A DNA stretch of 64,000 nucleotides from Chlamydiota bacterium (GTDB lineage: Bacteria; Chlamydiota; Chlamydiia; Chlamydiales; RGXB01): contig VGMF01000004.1 of assembly GCA_016866475.1 (NCBI GenBank), positions 1 to 64,000 of the forward strand, in the 5' to 3' direction. Shown here in pieces: positions 1 through 7,876 of the stretch (the stretch's first letter is position 1; every line of letters starts with the position of its first letter). The notes under the pieces were generated by a model. The model had not been told where the DNA came from. It did not search any database and worked only from the letters and a program-made list of their open reading frames with translations. A program made the translations under genes and the position numbers.

Positions 1-47
1 TTAGCCGAATATGGCCTCGTCTTGTAATCAAATTGTTCCTGTTTCAT
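1..47 (-). CDS. 5' end of a truncated gene (left edge)
   Basis: An ATG at 45-47 on the minus strand opens a reading frame that runs off the left edge with no stop in its 15 visible codons (begins MKQEQFDYKTRPYSA). A good ribosome binding site, AAGGAGAAG, sits two bases upstream of the ATG, and a promoter-like element lies at 96-125. Too little is visible to identify the product. Its interest is positional: it is the leftmost gene of a minus-strand accessory cluster with a primase-like gene beside tRNA-Asn. Confidence 0.5.
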   Translation of the reverse strand, partial: MKQEQFDYKTRPYSA

Positions 48-95
48 AACTTCTCCTTAAATGGATCGCCTATGCTACCAAGCATAAGCGGCTTA

Positions 96-125
96 ATTAT
101 ACTCAATTTTGAGTTTTTATGTCCA
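96..125 (-). promoter_or_regulatory. Promoter for the left-edge gene, with a downstream inverted repeat
   Basis: Read on the minus strand there is TGGACA (120-125), an 18-base spacer and a perfect TATAAT (96-101), about 50 bases ahead of the ATG at 47. Between promoter and start codon, TATGCT-ACCA-AGCATA (71-86) is a perfect 6-bp inverted repeat that could be an operator or an mRNA hairpin. The promoter match is seen in the sequence; regulation through the inverted repeat is inference. The rest of 126-333 holds only a weak CCCTGA/TCAGGG hairpin near 220-265 and no gene I can support. Confidence 0.55.
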
Positions 126-333
126 TGAAAACATATATTGCTTGTTATAAAAGACTTATGTTCATCGCATAGAGGAGTGTAAGAACTTTTTTTAAGAATG
201 TCAGGAGGAGAGGATGGGGGCTCCCTGATAAAAACCAGCGAATTATTCTATTTTTCAGGGACCAGCTCTATCTCTGCGGAATTCACATTTAAATAATTGG
301 ATTTACTGACTACTTTTCGACCGCTTTTTTGCT

Positions 334-741
334 CTAGCTCTTTTCTTGCATTACCAGCAATTTCTCCCCCTTCCCTGGCTGCTTTCTTATTTTGATGGAA
401 TCCTTGAGCATCGCTTCTGTTTCATCCTTCGGTCGTAAAGCAGCAAGCAGGGTCGAAGCGTCGGTCATCCGTAGATCCCTCTTTTTTCCTGTCATTCCTC
501 GCGCGACCTTATTCAAAATCTTTTCTCCTATCACCACATCAGCGGTCCCAGTAGTTCTTTTCAAAGCTGCCTTAATGCTGTCTCGATCGACCGTGCTCCC
601 ATCCGATAATTCGATCGAGACAGACTCGTGTTCCCCTGTCTTTTCATTCAATTTAGCGTTCCATTCAAGAAAGGGCTCAGAATCGGCTGTATAACAATCA
701 ACCTCTCGTTGTGCCTTATTTATTTCATTTTGAGCTCTCAT
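334..741 (-). CDS. Unknown small protein next to primase-like gene
   Basis: I do not recognise this protein (about 135 residues from the ATG at 741). The frame is open up to a TTG at 807, but the ATG is preceded by a GGGTGGGA stretch and is the better start. The sequence is charged and largely hydrophilic, rich in Lys, Arg, Glu and Asp, with no signal peptide or membrane segment; a basic stretch GMTGKKRDLR sits in the second half. It lies directly downstream of the primase-like gene on the same strand, so the two are probably co-transcribed. A role in the replication or transfer module of a mobile element is possible from context only. Confidence 0.5.
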   Translation of the reverse strand: MRAQNEINKAQREVDCYTADSEPFLEWNAKLNEKTGEHESVSIELSDGSTVDRDSIKAALKRTTGTADVVIGEKILNKVARGMTGKKRDLRMTDASTLLAALRPKDETEAMLKDSIKIRKQPGKGEKLLVMQEKS

Positions 742-829
742 AAATTCCCACCCTGCATTATTGATGCGCCTGGACTCAATTATAAGTATTTTATTTGAAT
801 TTTGCAAAAATAGATCGTGTGCAAGTTAC

Positions 830-1810
830 TCACGATTGCAATCCAGATAATATCCATTTTCTCAAACTGCCACCCTTGGAAAAATAATCTCCGGGACTTT
901 TCTCTTCCGGAATAGGCCAAGGTTCAAGGTTTGGATAGGATTTGTCCCAATGAGCATACTCCTTTTTTCCGGCTTCATCGAAATCCAATGCAAACAAAAT
1001 GAGCTTTCTATTGAGCAACCATTCGTGGAGAAAAGAATGGGGTCTTTTTTGAGCCCCGCCAAGAGCAACACAGGCACAGAGATCTCCCGCTTCTTGCACC
1101 ACAAGCATGGCGTCAAATTCAGACTCTACAATGATGACTGTTTCGTTGGAGGGGTTGCCGAAAATGGGCAGGCTAGACGAACTTCCGGGAACTTCGTAGT
1201 ACTTGCCGTAGAAATCCCCTTCTTTCCACTCAGATTTGCGAATTTTGAGTTTTTGGATGTCTTCACTTTCAAAGATGGGGATAACGAATCCTGCGGGCAA
1301 ACAGACCCATTGGCGTTCTTCCGTTTCCTCAAGCCCCCAATCTGTACGTCGACAAAAGAGTTTAAGCGGGTTCCAACCTAGCCTATTTTTTTTGATTGAA
1401 TCTAAAGTCAAGCCCCGTTGTAAGAGCAATTTCACTGCTGCTTCATCAATCAAAAGTCGCTGCGCAGATTTCTCCACAAAAATCTTGGCTTTCTCTTCCC
1501 ATGAGCTGGTAGGAACTCGAGTCGGAACGAGATTAGGTTGACGCCTTAGGTGGAAATTGAGATCTACCGGATCTTTCTGCACTTTGGCGCATGCAGAACG
1601 AAAGGACAGCCCTTGAAAGTCTCTGCAAAATTGGATAGCATCGCCCTTCATGCCACATTGACGACACCAATAGCGATCCTCTTCGGGCCAGAGCATAAAC
1701 CGGTCAGTTCCCGCACAGCCTGGGCATGGGCAGTGATATTCTCCTCCTCGGCTAATCGATGTTTTACGCGGCTCTAGGCCCAATTCCTCTATGAGATCCA
1801 ACAAATTCAT
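830..1810 (-). CDS. CHC2 zinc-finger / Toprim primase-like protein
   Basis: A DNA-primase-related protein of about 326 residues. The N-terminus carries a zinc-binding motif of the CHC2 type: CPCPGC near residues 27-32 and CRQC at 49-52. A Toprim domain follows at about 225-300, with the acidic motif VESEFDAM and the second acidic pair in ALDFDEAGKK. This zinc finger plus Toprim layout, without a full-length DnaG core or helicase-binding domain, is typical of primases on plasmids, phages and integrative elements. An upstream TTG (1843) would extend it by 11 residues; ATG 1810 fits the zinc-finger boundary better. It overlaps the upstream gene by 47 bases. The host replicative DnaG is normally much longer, so this is probably an accessory copy. 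Confidence 0.75.
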   Translation of the reverse strand: MNLLDLIEELGLEPRKTSISRGGEYHCPCPGCAGTDRFMLWPEEDRYWCRQCGMKGDAIQFCRDFQGLSFRSACAKVQKDPVDLNFHLRRQPNLVPTRVPTSSWEEKAKIFVEKSAQRLLIDEAAVKLLLQRGLTLDSIKKNRLGWNPLKLFCRRTDWGLEETEERQWVCLPAGFVIPIFESEDIQKLKIRKSEWKEGDFYGKYYEVPGSSSSLPIFGNPSNETVIIVESEFDAMLVVQEAGDLCACVALGGAQKRPHSFLHEWLLNRKLILFALDFDEAGKKEYAHWDKSYPNLEPWPIPEEKSPGDYFSKGGSLRKWILSGLQS

Positions 1811-2084
1811 GCTTATTCCATGAAAAAATAGCGCAGTGTTCAACTAGCGCTTCTTTTGTCACAACTACGGAAATTTGTTCTTTAAATTCAGGTAAGAGCT
1901 TCTGAAAAAGAGCGTGAATTCGATTTCTTTCTTGGAGAATGGATTCCACTATTTGTTGGTCTACAAGTTTATTGGCCCGCAGGCTTTCCTCATATCTAGT
2001 TGCACAATCTAACCACTCTTTGGCTAGAGTTGGTCTTGGGTCCCACATGCGCTTGACTTTTGCCAATAACTCTCGAAAATCCAT
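1764..2084 (-). CDS. Small unknown protein upstream of primase-like gene
   Basis: A 106-residue hydrophilic, probably helical protein starting at ATG 2084, with a weak AGG-containing site upstream. The C-terminal 15 codons overlap the start of the primase-like gene in another frame, the kind of overlap seen in compact mobile-element operons. No domain is recognised. The C-terminal part (from about residue 85) may be a read-through of the overlap rather than conserved sequence. It is the first gene downstream of tRNA-Asn on the side where integrated elements usually sit. Confidence 0.5.
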   Translation of the reverse strand: MDFRELLAKVKRMWDPRPTLAKEWLDCATRYEESLRANKLVDQQIVESILQERNRIHALFQKLLPEFKEQISVVVTKEALVEHCAIFSWNKHEFVGSHRGIGPRAA

Positions 2085-2155
2085 AAAAAACTAACCTATG
2101 ACCTGCGAGACTCTATCAAATTTTTGTAAATTAAATCCATAAAAAAAGGGAAAGC

Positions 2156-2183
2156 AAAAAGCCCTTCTAAAAGAAGGGCTTTT
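2156..2183 (-). terminator. Rho-independent terminator after tRNA-Asn
   Basis: GCCCTTCT (2161-2168) and AGAAGGGC (2172-2179) form an 8-bp stem with a 3-base loop, flanked by A and T runs on both sides, so it can act on either strand. It lies four bases beyond the 3' end of tRNA-Asn and separates it from the primase cluster. Confidence 0.75.
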
Positions 2184-2186
2184 CAA

Positions 2187-2258
2187 CTCCCCGAGTAAGA
2201 TTCGAACTTACGACCAACGGATTAACAGTCCGCTGCTCTACCGCTGAGCTATCGAGGA
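2187..2258 (-). tRNA. tRNA-Asn(GTT)
   Basis: The minus strand folds as a 72-base tRNA. The acceptor stem TCCTCGA pairs with TCGGGGA with one G-T wobble, the D-arm reads AGCTCAGCGGTAGAGC, the anticodon loop is CTGTTAA with anticodon GTT, and the T-arm contains GTTCGAATC. The discriminator base is G, as expected for Asn. No CCA is encoded. A terminator follows immediately. Its 3' end faces the accessory cluster at 1-2084, the usual orientation of an integration site. Confidence 0.93.
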
Positions 2259-2314
2259 ATATGAGAAGACAATAGCATGGTAAGTCTATTTATTGCAAGG
2301 GTTTGTTGCAAATT

Positions 2315-3001
2315 CTAGGGGAGGGGGACCGGTAAGAGTTCTTTAAAGGGAGTTACTGCACCTTCAAAAAGGGAGTCACTAAATTTAGTAAGCCCCTGGA
2401 CCGAGAACACCTGTTGCATAATTATACGCACAATGAGATCCCCCATCACTTTTGTTACCCCCCCTTTGCGGGAATCGAGGTTCTGATAGGTAACCGGGCC
2501 CCTAACGGAGTAGACTTGAGGTGCCTGGTTGGGAAGACGTAAGGTGATACGCAGATTTTGTAAGGTTAATTTTTTCACCGATACTGAGGATTCAGAGTCT
2601 TTTGGGGCTTCGGCCGTCTGGCTTGACGAGGATCCTAGAATCGGATCCCAATTCATTTTTTGATAGAAAGGGTCGTAGAACTCTACATCCACGTCAATTC
2701 CATTAATGACGATACTCTCTACTTCTGTATTAGGTTCTAGAAAATTCCAAATAGGGGTGTTGATCTGGATAGAATTTACGGTCATGGCACGGGGAACTAT
2801 GGAGCGGGGAGGGTTTTGGATCACAAATCCGCCAACAGTTATCGAGCGCCAGGTCAAATCAAATTTCTCCAAAGAGACCGGTACTGAGAAAAGAGATGAT
2901 AGATTTCGATTGATCAGTGGAACTCTATAGGAGTAAACCGCTGCCCCAGCTATACTAAGAAAAATGACCAAAAAGAAAAGCACAACAAAGATTTTTTTCA
3001 T
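2315..3001 (-). CDS. AsmA-like membrane-anchored protein
   Basis: A protein of about 228 residues beginning MKKIFVVLFF, with one N-terminal membrane anchor (about residues 3-25) and the rest predicted outside the cytoplasm. The segment after the anchor (LSSLFSVPVSLEKFDLTW) and the following short beta-rich stretches with repeated VNSIQINTP and VINGIDVDVE elements resemble the AsmA/DUF748 type of envelope protein, which helps lipid transport or outer-membrane assembly. The upstream ATG at 3091 would add a non-signal-like tail and has its purine tract too close; ATG 3001 has AAAGGT at good distance and puts the anchor at the N-terminus. It is shorter than most AsmA proteins. Family assignment is moderate. 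Confidence 0.6.
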   Translation of the reverse strand: MKKIFVVLFFLVIFLSIAGAAVYSYRVPLINRNLSSLFSVPVSLEKFDLTWRSITVGGFVIQNPPRSIVPRAMTVNSIQINTPIWNFLEPNTEVESIVINGIDVDVEFYDPFYQKMNWDPILGSSSSQTAEAPKDSESSVSVKKLTLQNLRITLRLPNQAPQVYSVRGPVTYQNLDSRKGGVTKVMGDLIVRIIMQQVFSVQGLTKFSDSLFEGAVTPFKELLPVPLP

Positions 3002-3241
3002 AAATACCTTTTTCACCACTCCTGAATCTCTGTCTAGCGAGCTGTCCAATAGAAAAAAACTTTTTTTTGTCTTTTGATGCCTTTGCCCCATCCCTCAGGT
3101 TACTAGTAAAAAAGAAAAGAGGGGCTGTTTGGCAACATCACTTAAACAGGGTACATTGGACGAGAGATAGATTTAATTGATTGATATTCAGTGAGATAGA
3201 ATTTAAATCTATATCGATTAGTCTTAATAAAGGGGGGAATT

Positions 3242-3541
3242 ATGGCAATTCCTGTTTCATATCGCCAGCATGCCGATTTACAAAATCACCAATTTGAAGC
3301 AAGCTCAAAAAGTCTAAGATATCATATTACTCAGATCTGACTAGGCATTTTATCGGGTTTAGGGTGTTTAGCCCAGTTGGCCTACTATCTGGTGGCCCCT
3401 TACCCCTCAGATGCGGAAAAATTTAGCAACGAATATATCTGGGATCCGATCGGAAAAATGTTTGATGAGAATAAGAATAAGGAAATCAAAAGTCTTGGTT
3501 TAGATAGAATTCCGATTTTCATTCCGATGCAAGAACTCTAA
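3242..3541 (+). pseudogene. Small membrane protein gene interrupted by in-frame TGA
   Basis: A strong ribosome binding site (AAAGGGGGGAAT) precedes ATG 3242. The frame runs 32 codons to TGA at 3338-3340, then continues in the same frame without any further stop for 66 codons to TAA at 3539-3541. The second part encodes a hydrophobic stretch (LGILSGLGCLAQLAYYLV) and a polar tail, so the whole would be a 98-residue single-span membrane protein. Continuous coding character on both sides of the TGA suggests a recent nonsense mutation, a CGA or TGG codon changed to TGA. Stop read-through is less likely and selenocysteine is not supported. I know no homologue. A bidirectional terminator follows directly. 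Confidence 0.55.
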
Positions 3542-3543
3542 AT

Positions 3544-3575
3544 AAAAAAGCCCCCTTTTAAGGGGGCTTTTTTTT
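3544..3575. terminator. Bidirectional terminator between small gene and groEL
   Basis: GCCCCCTT (3550-3557) and AAGGGGGC (3560-3567) form a strong stem with A-run on one side and T-run on the other. It lies between the plus-strand small gene, which ends at 3541, and the 3' end of groEL at 3586 on the minus strand, so it can terminate both. Confidence 0.85.
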
Positions 3576-3585
3576 AATCATGAAG

Positions 3586-5500
<1,915 letters not shown>

Positions 5501-5536
5501 AAAGGTTTCCCTTGTAGTTTACAAATTTTGATAAAG

Positions 5537-5565
5537 ATACTACCAACGGAGGGAATTAACCGCAA
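5537..5565 (-). promoter_or_regulatory. groESL promoter
   Basis: Read on the minus strand: TTGCGG (5560-5565), a 17-base spacer and TAGTAT (5537-5542), placed about 35 bases ahead of groES. Both boxes are near consensus for a sigma-70 type promoter and the CIRCE-like element lies just upstream of the -35 box. Confidence 0.55.
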
Positions 5566-5570
5566 TAAAT

Positions 5571-5597
5571 TTAGCAGTTGAGTTTTTCGTTTGCTAA
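5571..5597. promoter_or_regulatory. CIRCE-like HrcA operator
   Basis: TTAGCAGTT (5571-5579), nine bases, then GTTTGCTAA (5589-5597). The canonical CIRCE element is TTAGCACTC-N9-GAGTGCTAA; here the outer six bases of each arm (TTAGCA / TGCTAA) and the exact 9-9-9 geometry are kept while the three inner bases of each arm have drifted. Position in the divergent space between groES and pepF fits HrcA control of groESL. The weakened inner bases may mean lower affinity. Confidence 0.65.
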
Positions 5598-5657
5598 GAG
5601 AAAAATGGGTAACAGAAAATTCTTTAAGGATTGTATTTTTTTCGACAATTTAAGAAG

Positions 5658-7418
5658 ATGGCCTTTATGTACGATCATGAAGACGTTTCCAGGTGGGACC
5701 TCAAACCACTTTATACCGATGAAAGGTCATGGGACCAGAACTATGAAGCTATGCTTCAAAAAGGTTTTGAGGCGGTGAGCCGCTTCAGAGGCCAGTTGGC
5801 AAAAGATCCAAAAAATTTGGAAAACTCCTTAGATGCCTTTTTTAGTTTTAACGAACTCTTGGAGAAGCTCTATACGTATGCACATCTGCTGAGCGACGGG
5901 GATATCTCCAATCAAAAAAATCTGATGCGCCTGAACCAGGCCCGTTCTCTTTACAGCGAATTTGATGCCGGCACAAGTTGGATCCGCTCAGAAATTCTAA
6001 GGATACCCGATTTAAAACCCTCAGGAAAGTATGCCCGCTATCTGGAGCGTATCCTTATTAGTCGCCCTCACACCTTAAATGAAGAGGAGGAGAAAATCCT
6101 ATCTCTTTGCAGCGTGACTCAAAGAAGCTCGTCTTTGTTTAATATTTTGAACAACGTGGAGCTAAAATTTGAGGATGCGATTGATTCAAAAGGGGAAAGA
6201 CATTCTCTCACACTTGCCTCCTTTCAAAACCTTGTTAAATCAAGTGATCGGATGCTCAGGGAGAGCTCTTTTCATAACCTGTTCAGCTCTTTTGAAAAAG
6301 TAAAAATGACTTTGAGTGAGAATTATTACCAGAAAGTTTTGGAAAATGATTTTTATAGAAAAGTACGCAATTTTAACTCCTCCATGGAGGCGGCCCTTTT
6401 TGCAAATGAGATCCCTGTTTCGGTGTATGAAACATTGCTTGAAACTGTAGAAAAAAAAGAGAATCTTGACCAACTGCATCGCTACGTTCGCTGGAAGGGA
6501 AAGGTTTTAGGGCTAGAAAACGTGCATCCTTACGATTTATACGCTGAACCTTATGAAGAGGTTGAGATGAAATTTACCCTTGAGGAGGCGATTCAGCTTG
6601 TTTTAGAATCGATTCGCCCTTTAGGCGAGGAGTATGTGTCGATCGCCGAGAAGGGATTAAAAAACGAGCGCTGGGTCGACTGGTTTGAAAGACCGGGCAA
6701 AAGGAGCGGCGCCTATTCTTCGGGCTACTACAAATCGCACCCGTACATCCTCATGAATTTTACAGGATCCATACGCGATTTGTTTACTTTAGCGCATGAA
6801 TTGGGTCACAGCATGCATAGCTATTACAGCAACAAAAACCAACCCTACCCCTACGCCTCCTATACGATTTTCGTTGCTGAGGTCGCCTCTACTTTTCATG
6901 AGGAGATGCTCTACCATCATCTCATGCAAAGGATTCAGGATCCAAAAATTAGGCAATTTTATCTCCATTATAAAGCAGAAGCAATCCGAGCTACCTTGCA
7001 CCGTCAAACTCTGTTTGCCCACTTTGAAAAAATATCCCATGCCACTGTAGAAAATAAAGAGGTATTGAGCGCCGACTTTATTTCAGGTGTGTTCAGTAAT
7101 CTTTATCGAAAATATTACGGTGAAAATTTTGTTGTAGATCCGCTGCTCGGGATCGAGGCCCTGAGAATACCCCATTTTTACTCCTCGTTTTATGTTTACC
7201 AATATGCAATCGGGATCAGCGCCAGCTTGGCGTTGCACACGAATTTACTCAATGACCCTGTAGAGGGCAAAAAGAGGTATCAGGAGTTCATCAGCTCAGG
7301 GTCCTCGAAAACTCCCATCGACATCCTTAAAGATGCAAATGTTGATGTGAGGGATCCTAACACGATCCAAAAAGCTTTAGATGCATTTAAACAATTAGTT
7401 GATCAACTGGACACATGA
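5658..7418 (+). CDS. pepF: Oligoendopeptidase F (M3 metallopeptidase)
   Basis: A cytoplasmic zinc endopeptidase of about 586 residues that degrades short peptides. The M3-family zinc site HELGH is at about residue 380 within LAHELGHSMHSYYS, followed by the downstream glutamate region VAEVASTFHEE. The N-terminal opening W.L.PLY (WDLKPLY) is typical of PepF. ATG 5658 and ATG 5667 are both possible starts; a TTG at 5631 is upstream but unsupported. The last four bases overlap the start of the HPr gene (ATGA), so the two are translationally coupled. It is divergent from groESL, matching the chlamydial neighbourhood. Confidence 0.93.
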   Translation: MAFMYDHEDVSRWDLKPLYTDERSWDQNYEAMLQKGFEAVSRFRGQLAKDPKNLENSLDAFFSFNELLEKLYTYAHLLSDGDISNQKNLMRLNQARSLYSEFDAGTSWIRSEILRIPDLKPSGKYARYLERILISRPHTLNEEEEKILSLCSVTQRSSSLFNILNNVELKFEDAIDSKGERHSLTLASFQNLVKSSDRMLRESSFHNLFSSFEKVKMTLSENYYQKVLENDFYRKVRNFNSSMEAALFANEIPVSVYETLLETVEKKENLDQLHRYVRWKGKVLGLENVHPYDLYAEPYEEVEMKFTLEEAIQLVLESIRPLGEEYVSIAEKGLKNERWVDWFERPGKRSGAYSSGYYKSHPYILMNFTGSIRDLFTLAHELGHSMHSYYSNKNQPYPYASYTIFVAEVASTFHEEMLYHHLMQRIQDPKIRQFYLHYKAEAIRATLHRQTLFAHFEKISHATVENKEVLSADFISGVFSNLYRKYYGENFVVDPLLGIEALRIPHFYSSFYVYQYAIGISASLALHTNLLNDPVEGKKRYQEFISSGSSKTPIDILKDANVDVRDPNTIQKALDAFKQLVDQLDT

Positions 7419-7705
7419 TCGATCAAAGAGACCAAAAAGCCAAAGGCTATTTCATCGTATTGAATGAAAAAGGGCTCCATACGAGACCTGCAGCGGAATT
7501 TGTCCGCTGTGCTGCGCAATTTAAATCGAATATCACCTTACGTTTTGAGGACTTGACTATCAATGGAAAATCTATACTGGGGATTTTGATGTTAGCTGCC
7601 GCAAAAGGATCCAAGGTGTGTGTTGAGGCGGATGGGGAGGATGCCGAGGAGGCGGTTCGATCGCTATTGGATCTTTCCAGGAACCGTTTTTATATCACTT
7701 ACTAG
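7415..7705 (+). CDS. ptsH: HPr-family phosphocarrier protein
   Basis: A 96-residue HPr-like protein. The phospho-accepting histidine is His22 in GLHTRPAAEF and the regulatory serine is Ser53 in NGKSILGIL; both sites match the family. An extra N-terminal tail of about eight charged residues precedes the core. HPr passes phosphate from enzyme I to sugar EIIA or serves a regulatory PTS. In this window it is coupled by a 4-base overlap to pepF rather than to ptsI, and no enzyme I is seen. Its 3' end is duplicated 2460 bases downstream, beyond the ankyrin-like gene. Confidence 0.9.
   Translation: MIDQRDQKAKGYFIVLNEKGLHTRPAAEFVRCAAQFKSNITLRFEDLTINGKSILGILMLAAAKGSKVCVEADGEDAEEAVRSLLDLSRNRFYITY
7648..7697 (+). 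repeat. Direct repeat copy 1 (3' end of the HPr gene)
   Basis: The 50 bases here match 10108-10157 with a single difference (T at 7657, C at 10117). The copy is part of the intact HPr gene. Weaker similarity continues on both sides. Downstream, GCACTTTTTG occurs at 7728-7737 and again at 10197-10206 inside the DUF151 gene, so this copy also carries a decayed remnant of the neighbouring gene's 3' end. Confidence 0.95.
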
Positions 7706-7746
7706 AGATCATCTTTGGTAAGATCCAGCACTTTTTGAGGTATTTT

Positions 7747-7842
7747 ATGACACGGCTAACACAAGTTGATGTTTTGAGGAGAAAAAAATTTTTTAATCAA
7801 GAAACGCCTAAAAGATTAGAATCAATAAAAAGAAGGAGCTAA
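7747..7842 (+). CDS. Very small ORF in the gap left of the ankyrin-like gene
   Basis: ATG 7747 opens a 31-codon basic ORF (begins MTRLTQVDVLRRKK) ending at TAA 7840-7842. Its stop overlaps, as TAATG, a second ATG at 7842 that has a good AAGGAG site but reaches a stop after seven codons (MSFKKRL, TAG at 7863-7865). The start-stop coupling and the well-placed ribosome binding site look like fragments of a former gene pair rather than a working gene. Could be chance. No recognised homologue. Confidence 0.22.
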   Translation: MTRLTQVDVLRRKKFFNQETPKRLESIKRRS

Positions 7843-7876
7843 TGAGTTTCAAAAAGAGACTCTAGAATGGAGCTCT

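Noticed and set aside
3338-3340. In-frame TGA as a selenocysteine codon
   Set aside because: No obvious hairpin of the needed kind directly follows the TGA, the product is a small membrane protein unlike any selenoprotein I know, and a simple nonsense mutation explains it.
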